A DNA stretch of 64,000 nt from Magnaporthiopsis rhizophila (GCA_003049465.1 PYSS01000127.1:1905-65904), one strand, 5' to 3'. Counted from the stretch's first letter, positions 1 through 11,017 are shown. Translations and numbers: made by a program. Notes: a model not told the origin generated them from the letters alone.

Positions 1-39
<39 letters not shown>

Positions 40-287
40 CGACGGTGTGCCGACGACGCTTAGGAGGACTTGCAACACCCAACCCTTGCTCGCAAAGCAA
101 AAACAGGACAAACGAAAGCAAACACATTACAGGACCTGAGTGCAGAACCATCAACAATAGAGTCCTGGCTTCTTCCCTTCCGCCACCACATCATCACACC
201 AGTTTGGCTTCTTTTTTTTCTTTTTTTTTTTCTGTTATTTACTTCTTTTTGCTCCTTCGATGGGAACCCAGTCAGGATCTTGTTGGC
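1..287. other. 3' flank of PAPS reductase gene with homopolymer tracts
   Basis: The window opens with 38 consecutive A residues, and poly(T)-rich DNA follows near 210-250. The PAPS reductase gene runs on the minus strand, so this is its downstream region. No telomeric TTAGGG/CCCTAA array and no coding frame can be seen. The poly(A) run may be a genomic homopolymer or a sequence-end artefact. Confidence 0.6.
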
Positions 288-1289
288 TCAGGCAGAGTTG
301 ACGACCGGTGCGGGAGCGACGGCGGCGGGTGATGGAGAAGGCGCGGCGACGGCTTGCTTCTTGGCCTCCTCGGCGAGCTTTGCCTGGCGGTCGGCCTCCT
401 CGAGGAACTGGGCGTACCGGGACTTCTTGTTGTGGATGCCGCACTCGGTCTTGGCCTGGCCCTTCCACCTGCCGGCCCGCTCGTCCTCGCCTGCGGCCAC
501 GGGGCTGGTCGAGTGCCAGTCGCCGACCGACTTGTATCCTCTGTCGAGCAGCTCGTTGTAGGGCACGTCGTTGTCCTTGATGTACTGCTGCACCTGCTGG
601 AACGACCAGGCGACGAGCGGGTTGATCTTGATGACCCCGGTCTCGTCCTCGACCTCGATGACGGGGATGCTGTTGCGCTGCCCTCCCTGCGACCGGCGGC
701 GGCCGGTCAGGACGGCGGCCACGTTCAGCTCCGAGTACGCCCGCTGCTGCGGCTCAACCTTGGCGACCCAGTCGTACCACTCGGAGCTCAGGTCGTACAG
801 CTTCGCGCCGTACTGGGCCTCGAACTCGGCGACCGTCTCGCAGCCGGCCGGCCGGAAGGTGTGGACCTTGAGGTTGGAGTACCGCGCACTGACCTTTTCC
901 ACCAGCCTGTACGTCTCCTCGAAGTGGTACAGGGTGTCGAGGAAGATCAGGTCCACAGGACGTGACGACCCCGGCGACTCCTTCTCGATCTTGGACAGCA
1001 TGTCCATGGTCGCCAGGCCAGTCAAGCCAAAGGCGGTCGTCTGGTATAGGTTGGGAAACAAGATGCGGCAGAAGCGGAGAATCTCCATGGGGTGCATCTT
1101 CTCCAGCTGGTCGTTGAGATGCCTCAGGTGCGGGGATGTGAGGGATATCAGGGGCAGAGATGGGGTGGATGAGGTGGCCGAGCCGTATCCAGATTCGACA
1201 TCGGCAGCGTCTTCGCTCTTGTTATCCAGAGGCTGCAGTCTCGGCGAGGACTCTAGTGACGATGTCTGCGTCATGGTGATGGGGGACAT
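288..1289 (-). CDS. MET16: Phosphoadenosine phosphosulfate (PAPS) reductase
   Basis: Single-exon gene of 333 aa. PAPS reductase uses thioredoxin to reduce PAPS to sulfite and PAP in cytosolic sulfate assimilation (yeast MET16, Neurospora cys-5). Visible family features are an adenine-nucleotide alpha-hydrolase fold starting near residue 65, FGLTGLATMDML near 87-98, the TGRRRSQGG substrate loop near 195-203, GYKSVGDWHST near 251-261, and the catalytic cysteine in KTECGIH (Cys283). The paired cysteines of iron-sulfur APS reductases are absent, which favours PAPS over APS. A second Met at codon 6 is an alternative start. The protein runs about 50 residues beyond the catalytic Cys in a Lys/Ala/Pro-rich tail, longer than in yeast Met16. 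The first ~55 residues are low-complexity. It is divergently placed from the phosphoserine phosphatase gene across a 1.9-kb gap. Confidence 0.95.
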   Translation of the reverse strand: MSPITMTQTSSLESSPRLQPLDNKSEDAADVESGYGSATSSTPSLPLISLTSPHLRHLNDQLEKMHPMEILRFCRILFPNLYQTTAFGLTGLATMDMLSKIEKESPGSSRPVDLIFLDTLYHFEETYRLVEKVSARYSNLKVHTFRPAGCETVAEFEAQYGAKLYDLSSEWYDWVAKVEPQQRAYSELNVAAVLTGRRRSQGGQRNSIPVIEVEDETGVIKINPLVAWSFQQVQQYIKDNDVPYNELLDRGYKSVGDWHSTSPVAAGEDERAGRWKGQAKTECGIHNKKSRYAQFLEEADRQAKLAEEAKKQAVAAPSPSPAAVAPAPVVNSA

Positions 1290-3211
1290 GGTGATCCTCT
1301 GGCTCGAGCAAATATCGGCTCGGGACGGTTGCTGTTGAATGCTAGGGAGAAAGTGCGAGGGATTGTTCCCCCTCCGAAAGGAAGATCGCGGCGATGCCTC
1401 CCTGGCCTAAACAAAGAAGCCAAGAGAATGCCTTCAGTTTGGCGGGTATCAAAGCGTAGAGGAGGACCGAGACTAATAGGAGGCTGAGTTGTGACAACGT
1501 ATAGTGGGCGAGAACAGGTCCAGAGGGGGAGAAGGGAGAGTTTAGTTGCGCGGAGAGAAATAGTCTGCAGCTTTGTAGGGGATGGGACAGACCGGACGGG
1601 TAGGGTGGAAGTTCCGGGGGTCAACGAGGTATGTAGGTGGGCTTGGTTGGTTTGTAATGTTGATCCATTGATGATGCACCAGCGTCTAGCGGACGGGCAC
1701 GGAACTGCAACGGCCGATGCGGTCCCCAGATGCCCAGAGCCGGAGGAGGGCGGAACTCGCAGTCAACACCCTGGCCTGGCACCCAGGGATGCTCTCCAGG
1801 GCTGGCGGCAAAGCAACAGACTGACGCAGACACATGCTTGTGATCTCCGGCGCTGTTCCACCACGGCACGGGCTCATTACCACCTACCTGCCTTGCCTGT
1901 CCTCATAGTCCTCAGTTACGAATGTTTACAGAGGCCGTCATCGACAGCGGCCTGGCTCAGCACGAGCTAGGAGACAGACTACGTGATAGGACATGCTGAT
2001 CACTCGCCTGGATGACGGGATGGCACAGCCGCGGAGAGAACTCATGAGCAGAGCGGGAGCCATCCGGGTAGATAGCCGGAGGGACACAAGCATAGTGCCC
2101 AGAGGCTAGGCTTGCCCCAGCAGCCTGGTACCAGGCGAACTGGGCAGTTTGCAGGTGAAGTAGCCGCAAAGAAAAAAAAGAAATGGATGGAAAAGCACGC
2201 AATACCGCACCAAAACGAGATGGCTTCACAAATAGAAGTCGACGATCACGACATTGGGTCTTCGCTGGGAACCGTGGCCTCTCATTGGCTGAGAACTGGG
2301 GGTTTGGCTCAGAGAGGCAATAAGGGTGAAGTCCGAGTCGGCATGGCGAAGGGCGGGTGCGGATGTCGGGTGGCTGTCGGTGGGTTCCTTTTTCATTCCT
2401 TCTTTCCATTTTGGTCACCCTTGGCGCGAGCCGGTTTCAGCAAAGATGGAGCCTCGGCTGACAAAAACCATCGACATGCATGCCCGGCAACCAAACTCAT
2501 CTTGAATGACGCCAAACCGTCTCTCAGACCCAAGATGTGGCCAAACTTCCATGTCATCTGTTGACTCGAGCTTGTCTGGATTCAGTTTGGGCTCATATGG
2601 GCTCAGAGCGGTCCAGGCACGGGCGATAAGTCGTGACAGGGTTACGTTGGAGCAACCTTGGTACATAAAATCTGATGAGCCACGCGTTGTCTGCCTCGCC
2701 CCATACCAGGTTCGATTCCCGTGGGCAGTATCTGGATCTGCCAAGTCGCTGCCAGATTGATGAGATGTGCAATTTGCCAAAATTATGTCCAAGCCTGGGA
2801 GGGATCGACGCTGCGAGGCGGGTGCGACAGAAACCCAGCCACAGCACCAAGTAAAAATGCATGACGTACGCTTGGCGCCACGATCCAATCGACGCACGCC
2901 CCTGACCGCTCGCGGAATCACTTTTGCCCCTCCCATCCATCCATCTCGAACAGCTCGACAAAGCCGCGTTGGACAATCCGTTACCAGGCAGAGGCCGAGG
3001 CACAGGCCGCCAGGCGCCCCAGTCATCCCAGTCCAACTTTCCTACGTAGTGCGCATTTTGGGTGACGTGGTTACGTCCTACGAGTCTCCAGGAACCTCTC
3101 CCAGGTGACACGACACTGTCAGCACCGCCGGCCGCCGGGACCCCCGGGACGCGACGCACGGGCGCGCTCAAGGAGCGGACCCCCTGAGCAGGTCTGTCGC
3201 CGGCCGCCGAC
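1290..3211. promoter_or_regulatory. Divergent intergenic region between MET16 and SER2
   Basis: This 1.9-kb spacer must hold the promoters of the minus-strand PAPS reductase and the plus-strand phosphoserine phosphatase. Long open frames on the minus strand at 2415-3288 have no domain, no codon pattern and no splice support, and I treat them as chance. I found no clear exact match to the CYS-3 palindrome by eye. A tRNA T-arm-like string near 2708-2720 has no matching acceptor stem. Confidence 0.5.
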
Positions 3212-4723
3212 ATGGAACAGGCCAAGGCCGGCGCGGCGCCCCGCGCCGGGCCACCTCGCCCGCAGCTATCTCCTAGCATGCGCAGCAACTCGTACTTGAG
3301 CGAGCATCAGCAGTACAGGCCTCCTGGGAAGCCCGAAAACCACTACGGCATCGACACCGTCGTCGAGGATCTGGGCGGCCGCTCCCCGCCAAAGTCCTCG
3401 CTGCCCTCGCGGCCAAGACCCGTCTCCACCTCGCCCCCGACCTCGTTCAACGGCGTCCCGTCGCCCACCCGCCCGCCGCGCGTGGTCGAGAGCGGCCTCA
3501 ACCACGAGCTGTCGCACCCCAACTGTGCGCCCAAAAAAGGCTCCTGTACGAGCCGCCTCGTGGCCACTCTGCTCTACAGATCCCCTGCATCCCGCTCCCA
3601 CCATCACCACCAGCATGCGCCGGCGCCCCCATCGGCCCCACCTGCTCCCCAGTCCTCCTCTGAGGCCGCCGCGGTATCGCCTGAGGAGCAGTCAGAGATC
3701 CCGGCCAACATGGCACCCACCACAGATCCAGTCGCGTTCCCCCTGGAGCCGCCCACGGCCGACGAGACGCTGGATCGGCTCTACGGCTCATACGTGACGC
3801 CGCTCTGCGTGGCCGCATTCCTGCACCTAATGTCCACCTTCCCGCTGCCGCCGGGCTCGACCGATTTCACCAGCGCCCACCGCTGCCTCGATAGCCAGGA
3901 GCACCCCCTCGTCGTCGAGCTGACCCTCAACCCGACGCCCTCGCCCAGCTACCTCGGGCTCGGCGACCTGCGCAAGCACGAACTCATCTACCGCTTCGAG
4001 CGCGAGTGGAACGTCGACGTCGTGCTACAGATGGACACGGTTTGGCGCCGTCATCCCCGTCTGGTCGTCTTCGACATGGATAGCACCCTCATCACTCAGG
4101 AGGTCATCGATCTGCTTGCCGCCACCGTCAAGGATTCCCCCGACCTGGCCGCCCGCGTCGCCGACATCACCCACCGAGCAATGCTGGGCGAGCTTGAGTT
4201 TGACGCCGCCTTCCGCGAGCGTGTCTCTCTGCTGCGCGGCCTGCCCGCCACCCTCTTTGACGACCTGCGCCCCATCCTCAACGTCACCCCGGGCGTCCCC
4301 GCCCTCATCCGCGCCCTAAAACGCCTAGGCGTCCGCACCGCCGTCCTGAGCGGCGGCTTCCTCCCGCTGACCTCGTGGCTGGCCCGTGACCTAGGCATCG
4401 ATCACGCCCACGCCAACGAGGTACACGTTGACGACGCTGGCAAGCTCACCGGAGAGGTCAAGGGGCTCATTGTCGGCAAGGAGCGCAAGCGCGATCTGCT
4501 CCTGGAGATCTCCCGCAGCGAGGGCATCGCCCCCGAGCAGGTCGTTGCCGTCGGCGACGGAGCCAACGATTTGCTCATGATGGAAGCGGCCGGGCTCGGC
4601 GTCGCCTGGAACGCTAAACCACGTGTCCAGATGGAGGCCGACGCAAGGCTCAACAGCCAGAGTCTGCTGGATCTACTGTACCTGTTTGGCTTCACGAGCG
4701 AGGAGATTGCGCTGCTGTCCTGA
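3212..4723 (+). CDS. SER2: Phosphoserine phosphatase (HAD superfamily)
   Basis: Intronless gene of 503 aa that performs the last step of L-serine synthesis, dephosphorylating O-phosphoserine. The HAD catalytic core is complete: DMDST at 288-292, with nucleophile Asp288 and acid Asp290; FRERV with Arg337; the motif-II serine in LSGGF (Ser380); GKERKR with Lys423; and the Mg-binding GDGAND at 448-453. An ACT-like regulatory segment probably lies at about residues 185-270. The first ~165 residues are Pro/Ser/His-rich and look disordered, as in other filamentous-fungal SER2 proteins as I recall them; yeast Ser2 is about 309 aa. The start at 3212 was chosen because the N-terminal PPRPQLSPSMRSNSYLSEHQ motif appears typical of the fungal family. 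A shorter start at MAPTT (codon ~167) cannot be excluded. Confidence 0.94.
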   Translation: MEQAKAGAAPRAGPPRPQLSPSMRSNSYLSEHQQYRPPGKPENHYGIDTVVEDLGGRSPPKSSLPSRPRPVSTSPPTSFNGVPSPTRPPRVVESGLNHELSHPNCAPKKGSCTSRLVATLLYRSPASRSHHHHQHAPAPPSAPPAPQSSSEAAAVSPEEQSEIPANMAPTTDPVAFPLEPPTADETLDRLYGSYVTPLCVAAFLHLMSTFPLPPGSTDFTSAHRCLDSQEHPLVVELTLNPTPSPSYLGLGDLRKHELIYRFEREWNVDVVLQMDTVWRRHPRLVVFDMDSTLITQEVIDLLAATVKDSPDLAARVADITHRAMLGELEFDAAFRERVSLLRGLPATLFDDLRPILNVTPGVPALIRALKRLGVRTAVLSGGFLPLTSWLARDLGIDHAHANEVHVDDAGKLTGEVKGLIVGKERKRDLLLEISRSEGIAPEQVVAVGDGANDLLMMEAAGLGVAWNAKPRVQMEADARLNSQSLLDLLYLFGFTSEEIALLS

Positions 4724-5196
4724 ACCAGTCAGATGAAGACCATGTAGGGGGAGAGGCGGCGGACGGTTCGCGTTGGATATGCTGAGAAGTAGGTAGCGAC
4801 TAACGCACACCCGCCGCGCGGACGGGCATTTCCGGTTAGACGGCAAGTAAAGCGATAGAGAGCATGGGGTTAGCTAGATATCTATACCACTTCGAACACT
4901 GGCTTTTGGGATGGTAAGGAGTTGATGCTCGCTATCTGCGCTAAGCCCGCGACTGCGTGGGCTCGGCTGAAGAAAAATCCAAGAAAAGTGGTAAAATCCG
5001 TGATCACGGGATTGGAATAAATATAATGCGGCTAGGAAAAGAGGAAAATACTGATGAAGACAAGAAAGAAAAAGAAAAAAACGACGGAATGAGATCCTCG
5101 GACAACGAAACGACGTCTAGATATCTACATGCGCCATTATTTGTGAGACAACCGCCCCGGCGAGGCCTTCTTCCTGCCGAGTCTCGCGTCGGGTAA
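4724..5196. other. Convergent 3' region between SER2 and the 746-aa gene
   Basis: Two genes end toward each other here. The sequence from about 4970 to 5100 is purine-rich (AAGAAAAAG-type), consistent with 3' untranslated DNA. No gene is seen. Confidence 0.5.
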
Positions 5197-7733
5197 TCAG
5201 GGCGCGTCCGGCGCCGGCCCAGCCTCACCGACACCAGCATCCCCGCTCTCTACCGCCATCGCCTCGTCAGCCGCCAGCGGATCCCCTTCAGGGACATCTG
5301 CTGCGGGTTTTGCGTCCAATGTGGCGGGTAAAATGGGCATCTCTACCTGGGCGCTGACGGCGGCGCGGTTCAGCTCTTCCTGCCGGTCCAGCTCAGCCTC
5401 CAGCCCAGAGAGGAAATCCGGCCCCTCGTCCTCGTCCTCGACGATTTTGGTAGGCTCGAGAGGTGGCGATCGCGGGGGCTCCGCGGTCGCCTCCGAGAAG
5501 ACTGGGGGTGTAGCCACTGTGGAAGAGGGTTCTTTCATCTTTGTCTCCACCTTTTCACCATGTTCATTTGCTTCGGCGGTTGCTGGCGCCGAAGGGGCCT
5601 CGGCTGTTTCCCGACTGGTCTCTAGAGCCGCGGCCTCTGCTGCTGGTTCGTTGGGTGCCTGCGGAACGTCCCCGGTGCTTTGAGCAACCATCTCGGCTGG
5701 CCCGCTTGGCTGATGCTGTGGTTCTGGCTGTGCTGGGCTTCCCCCTGCAGTCACTTCTACGAGGGCCCCAGGTTCCAGTGGGTGATCTTGGGACGCGGGC
5801 CCCTCGTCCGTCGATGCTGCTGGCGCGGGTTGTTCTTGTGGGGCCTGTACTGAAGGTGGCGTGGATGGTTTCGTTTCTTCCGTCGAGATTGGCTCACTTA
5901 TTATCTCTAATCCTGACGGCTGAGCCTCCTTTGGAGGGCTCGGGGTAGCTCTAGTCACAGGAGGCGGGGCGTCCTCCAAGGACATGTCAACTCCCATAGC
6001 TAAAGACTCGGTCGCGTGGGTCGCCTCGGCCGACGGGTCTGCGGCGGAAACTGTAGGGACCGTCTCTTCGCCAGGACCAGCATCGGCGACGACCGGCGTG
6101 GCCGGGTCTGGCTCCGATAGTTGCATTTCATCTGAGCCTTCTGGCGCCTGCTGCGGTGCCGATGAAGTCTGTGGGTCAGCAGGCGGAACGTCGGCGCCTG
6201 GCGCAGGTGACTGGGCGCGCGACGGGCCCGCGGGTGATGCCAGGGCGACGTTTTTCAAAGGGCTCCCTTCTGTGGGTGGTGCAGCATGCGCAAGCTCCGT
6301 GGTGAAGTGGCCCGGAGACAGGCGTTTGTGAGGTTCCGGCTCATCGATCGAAGTGACATGAGGCGTGGTGTTGCACTCCTGGGAAGGTACAGAGGGGGTG
6401 GCATCGTCGCCCATCGTCATCTGCTCGTCTTGGATTTGCACAGGCGTGCCCTGGCTACGGTCGGCCGTGTCGCTGCCAAGGTCCATATCCACGTCCCCAT
6501 TGCCCTCTTCTCCCTCGTCTCCATCATCGCCCTCGTCGCCGTCCTCGTCGTCTGATGGGGGAATCGAGTGGTCCAATGGTTCACTGTCGCGCTGGAGCGA
6601 GTCTTCGGGCCGCGTCCCCGAAAGCGTGGACTGTCATATTGCGCGTCAGCGAGGGCATGCAGAAGATCAAGCAACCAGCAATGGATGAAAGCGTCGCGAA
6701 AGTGTGTGCGCCATCTTACCTCGTTACTTGGCTGGCCGCCTTGCAGAGCAGCAGGAACTGCTTCGGTGCTTGGTCCACCGATAGGGGGCCTAGTGTTGGG
6801 GGGAGCCGCCAGCCTGCCCTTCTTACGTCCGCGTCCGGGACCCTTGGGCTTCCTACGCGGTGGGGGAGGCTTCCTGCGCGCTGGAGTCACCTGCTGTGGT
6901 TGAACCTCGACGGGCGCGACCGGAGCGGGGATGACACTGGTGGAGACGATCTCGCCGTCGACGGGCTGACCTTCGCTCAGGGTGATTGTTTGCTCGTATG
7001 GGTTACCGGCGGCATCGACGCGACGGATGGTGGCGCGCGTGATCATGGGCCCGGTGGACTGCAGGACCTCGGCTTTGGGCTTGAGTGTAATAGTGTCCTT
7101 GCGCCGCTTGGCAAGATGCGAGACGGTAGGCCCCTCGGACGTCCTGGGCACTTGTTTCCACACCTTGACCGTGTAACCCTTGTCGGCAACGTCCTCCTTC
7201 TTCTCCCCCTTTTCCAAGGCGGGGTCCGGGTCGGCGTCATCGTCGTCGGCGGGGGCTGGGCGCTTGTACAGGCGGCCGGAGCGAGCAGCGCGCAAGAGCT
7301 CCTGGCTATGGGGTGGAAGTAACTGCGTGTCCTTGGGCATGCCATAGGGCAGCTCGACAGCCCAGATGTCGTTCCGTGTTTGCGCCTCAACCTGCTGCGG
7401 GGGTGTGACATTCACCCACTCTTGCCTCCACTGGCGCACGGGCAGACCTGTGGGACGAGGGGGAGTCCGTCAGCTTCATGTAGCTGGTCGTCGAGACGGG
7501 AATGGGCGGGATTATGAGTGGCGCGGTTCGTCGTACCTTCGAAGTCATCGTGCTCGGGATAGGCTCCGCGATTGCCACGGCGGGTCTGGGCATTGGTGCG
7601 ATACTAAAGGCGCAGGAGAGATATTGGTTTTGTTAGTACCTAGCGCGGTCCGCACAAGAGATGCTTCCGAAGACGCGCGACCGCGGCAGTGTAGGCGCAA
7701 GGAAGGAGCTCATTTTCTTACGCCCGGAGCCAT
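5197..7733 (-). CDS. Unrecognised fungal nuclear-type protein with AT-hook-like motif
   Basis: Four exons read on the minus strand: 7733-7722, 7603-7537, 7447-6720 and 6630-5197, giving 746 aa. All donors are GT (GTAAGA, GTACGA, GTAAGA), all acceptors are AG, and the frame is kept throughout. The first exon encodes only MAPG. The conserved-looking part is the N-terminus (YRTNAQTRRGNRGAYPEHDD, then GLPVRQWRQEWV, and LLRAARSGRLYKR near residues 78-89). A basic PRRKPKGPGRGRKKGR segment at about 223-238 resembles an AT-hook or nuclear localisation signal. The remaining ~470 residues are acidic, Pro/Ser/Ala/Glu-rich and probably disordered. I do not recognise the family. A chromatin-associated role is a guess from composition alone. 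Confidence 0.8.
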
Positions 7734-8713
7734 CGCGACGGAAGAATGCCAAGGTCCTAATTCTGGCAGGTACCAGGCGGTGCGCGACAAGGTTAGATGA
7801 CTAGGAGGTTTGAAAGGTTGTATTCAGGGATGTTGTGGTTACAGGCGATGTTCCGAGGCCACCTGGAGTTGATAGCTCCTCGACGCCTTCCGATGCCAAT
7901 TGAGTCGCATAGAAGCGTGAGCGAGGAACGGAATGTCCAGATTGATTGGGTGTGGCTCGCGCGGGCGGCGCGGTTGGCGGCATGCCTCGACATCCGTACC
8001 CACCGTAGACCTAGTTCTAATTGGCTGTGCTTCCCGTGGTGGATACGGTTACGTGCAGCGCAGCTCCAACTGCCAGCGCCGTGGGCACATCCCGTGCAGG
8101 TTGTCAGCAACTGGTCGCCTCTGGAGAAGAAACCCAACTTTGACGGGAGATATATGGCTGTCTTTTGCCACAAAGTAGATGCAGATCCCTACAGCGTGCC
8201 CTTAAAAGGCCTGGTCAGAATACATATGTGTGTCTTACTAAAGATGTAGCTCTAAGTGGGCAACTCAACATCGACTTTGTGCCACCGAGGCAACCCCTTG
8301 ATTGTCCAGCTCCAAGTTGATCAAATCTTACGCCTGATATACGGCCCGCCACTAGCCGATAAGCGAATGTGGCGAGCCGAGAGCGGAAATCGGCTGGTAA
8401 GGTAAACAAGAGACAAAGAAAAATTAGCCACACCTCAGGTGTTCCGGAGATATGGCAGCCACATAATAAGTCGACCATGTGAATCATGTTGGGCGGTTGA
8501 ACAGAAGTGGCGCTGACGGCATCCGGCGAGTATATAATCAAGAGTGGCAAATCCTGTCCCGAGAACCCCTTCCGCCGAATATTCCCGTCGGAAAACATGC
8601 CAAAGGGTCCATTGAATTCGCTTGCTATGCTCAGCTCAATCCCAGCTTTGTTGGACGGCAATCAAAAGTTAGTTATCATTAGCAAATTGCTTCTTAGTCG
8701 GGCTGGCGCATGC
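7734..8713. promoter_or_regulatory. Upstream region of the 746-aa gene and 3' region of ISD11
   Basis: Both neighbouring genes are on the minus strand. The right part should be the ISD11 3' UTR and the left part the promoter and 5' UTR of the 746-aa gene. Open frames at 7797-8249 (+) and 8215-8661 (-) show no recognisable protein. Confidence 0.45.
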
Positions 8714-9288
8714 TTACCCTGTTGGCTTCTCGCGAACTATCTCGGGTTTATTCCCAGACTCTTTTCCCTATCAACGCATCGCGATGCCGTTAGCTGGACG
8801 AGAAACAACCGCCGAGTGGGTGGGGAGGGAGGCATACTTACAGAAATACCCGTCTCTACCACCAGCCTGTCCAGTTGGTAGAACTGCCCAAGGACAGTTT
8901 GCCGCTACAAACAGTAAGCATTACACCATGGCAATCCCAAGAGAGGCTTGATAGCAGCTCCAACGACCAACCTTCATCACCTGGAGCTCCCGTAATCCCT
9001 CCTGGACCAGCTCCTGAATCCGTCGAGGGTCGCTGACAGCCTGGTTCTCACGAAACGCATCCCGTGTTCGCCTCTTGGCATACTCTCTGAAGTTGTATGC
9101 GGTGAATTGGTCACCCTGCCTCAGCAGTTGCCGAAACTGCTCGGTACACAGGTCTTTGGTTAGGCCCAGCGGAATCGCTTATTCAGGGGGCTGCTGGTAG
9201 CGGCAGCAGGGGTTGACGGGAGCTGTCGACCTACCAGGGACCTGACCTGCTGGGCCGACTCGCCCTTCAGCGCCGAGACTGCCGACAT
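8714..9288 (-). CDS. ISD11: ISD11 / LYRM4, LYR-motif partner of cysteine desulfurase Nfs1
   Basis: Four exons read on the minus strand: 9288-9235, 9136-8972, 8904-8842 and 8767-8714, giving 111 aa. Donors are GTAGGT, GTTGGT and GTAAGT, acceptors are AG, and all junctions are phase 0. The protein belongs to the LYR family of mitochondrial matrix proteins that stabilise Nfs1 and bind acyl carrier protein during Fe-S cluster synthesis. The LYR motif appears as LFR (residues 18-20), created across the first splice junction. It is followed by the diagnostic NFREYAKRRTRDAFREN block at about residues 34-50. The C-terminus carries FYQLDRLVVETG. Phe in place of Tyr in LYR is a tolerated variant. Every exon is shorter than 170 bases, so a simple scan for long frames would miss the gene. 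Confidence 0.92.
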
Positions 9289-9648
9289 TTTTGTGGTTGA
9301 TTATTGAATGAACCCGACGGATCCGGGCGAGATGGGTAGGTGGGAGGAAAGGTCTATGGGCGAGATTTGCCATCGAATGCGCTATGGACATCACTCGTCC
9401 ATTTCTGCCAACCCCGACCGCCCGCTGCTTGCTGCTTGCGCTCCACTCAGAGCCCGCGCCCACCGTGCCGTTTGTCAGGCTTGGCCAATGTTTTCAACGC
9501 CTCTGCTGTGAAGCGACAACGGATTGGCAACTTCGAATTAGAGGCATCCATACTCTGTCCGCTACCGAAAGAGAAGAAAACAATGCATTCATTAGGATCT
9601 CGTGTCCCCGTGGCAGGATGGTCCCAGTAGACAATACTCAATAGCCGT
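9289..9648. promoter_or_regulatory. Spacer between MYND-like gene 3' end and ISD11 start
   Basis: This 360-bp region lies between two minus-strand genes. It should contain the ISD11 promoter. I see no distinctive motif. Confidence 0.4.
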
Positions 9649-11017
9649 CTACTCGAGTGGTTTTATGGTTACAGAGGTTTCTTTCTCTAGGGCCGCCAAT
9701 GCAACATGCAAATCAGTCACATGGCCCTCACTGCCTACCTGCCCGTTTCTGTGGTCCAGTCCACTGTTGACCTTCTCCCCTTGCCGCTGATGGACGCTTT
9801 GCCTATGGTGTTGCATATCCATTTCAGCACACTGCTTCGAGCAGTATGGGGTCAGTGATTTTAGTTGCTCCAGACAGTGAGTGCAGAGCACCGGCGAACC
9901 GTCGCAGTCCATGGCTCCGTCCTCGACTCTGAGTTGTGCGCAGTCATCAGCAGCGGTACAGAAATGGGTGTCATTGAGATGAGAGTCCTTGGGCTCGGAG
10001 TTCACGATTAGCACTGGCACAGATATACAAATGGGTATGGGCGGGAAGGAGAATAGAAGAAGAGCTCACAAATATCTCGTGGTAACATGCGCTGGAGCAA
10101 AATACCGCTGGGTGCCAGCGGTCATCCAAGCCCGCTCGGATTTGGCAAAGCGGACAGGAGAAAAAAGACTTGCTGTCGACAGCACCGTGACAAGCTGTAC
10201 AAGGAGGAACTTCGAGGGAAGGAGCCGGCGTCTGAGGCGGTGCGACCGTTTTCCGGTCCTTGGTCTTTCTGCTTTTCGCGACCTCATGGGCACTCTGTGC
10301 CCTCCTGAGCTCGTCTAGTCTCCGTCGATGCTTCTCCTTCAGATCCTTGCTGGCCAGTGACCGCTCTAGTCTGTGCCCCATGACAACGTCGAGAGAACCA
10401 CCGTTGCGGAGCCTTCCCAGTTCCTCCTGGCAGCCCTTCGCGGAGCTATCTTTGTAGTCGGAAAAGAAGATCTTATGTATGACCTGGAGAGTCTCCTCTG
10501 CTGGAAGAGCTTCGGCGCCCGTCAATTGGACGAGACAATGGTCGACGTCTTCGGAGGGGGCGGGAACGTGGCCGAGTGAGTTTCGGATCTCGCCGAGCAC
10601 GGTGCTTAGTGCAATGTTGCCGCTGTCCATTTTGGGCAGCAAGTGCACCTGGCCGGAGTCCTTAAGAAGGTGTCTTATGACCTGCGAGCCCTTGACTATT
10701 TGGACAATGCGCGCCTGCCTGCCTTTCGCGGCGCGCTCCTCGATATCGCGCAGTGCGGACCTGCGCTCCCGTGCCTGCGCAAACAGGTCGCCCATCTCTT
10801 TGGGGAAGGTGGCTTGTACAAGAAAGCACTCGGCATCCGGGGAGGCAATGTACCGGTCATGCATCCGCTCGAGAACATTTCCGTAACACTCGACGCACTC
10901 AATGACATGTCTGTGGTTGTGATTCTGGCGGCAGCTTTCCTTTATGGCCTCCACATCGCTGGCGCACAAGGCCTTCTGTCGCTTGGCTCTCCCCAGGTAG
11001 TCCCAAATTTCAGGCAT
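9649..11017 (-). CDS. Uncharacterised protein with tandem MYND-like zinc fingers
   Basis: Two exons, 11017-10070 and 9993-9649, giving about 430 aa. The donor is GTGAGC. A branch-like GCTAAT precedes a non-consensus acceptor: GAG at 9994-9996, or AAG six bases further on, and both keep frame. Residues 1-260 are helical and charged, with no domain I recognise. The C-terminal third has two Cys/His clusters. The first is C273-x2-C276, C288-x2-C291, H302, C307-x3-C311 and H313. The second is C353-x2-C356, then YCSxxC (C367, C371) with a downstream His. The second fits the MYND pattern C-x2-C...YCSxxC...H, and the first looks like a relative. The start at CAACAAATG was preferred over an in-frame upstream extension that looks non-coding. 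The function is unknown; MYND fingers usually mediate protein-protein contacts. Confidence 0.8.

Noticed and set aside
1..38. Telomere end
   Set aside because: Pure poly(A), with no TTAGGG/CCCTAA repeats.
2690..2735. tRNA-like T-arm string GGTTCGATTCCC
   Set aside because: The arms around the loop pair poorly and no upstream acceptor, D-arm or anticodon arm fits.
2415..3288. Long minus-strand open frames (203 and 231 codons)
   Set aside because: Two overlapping frames, no domain, odd composition rich in Arg/Trp/Cys, located in a divergent promoter region.
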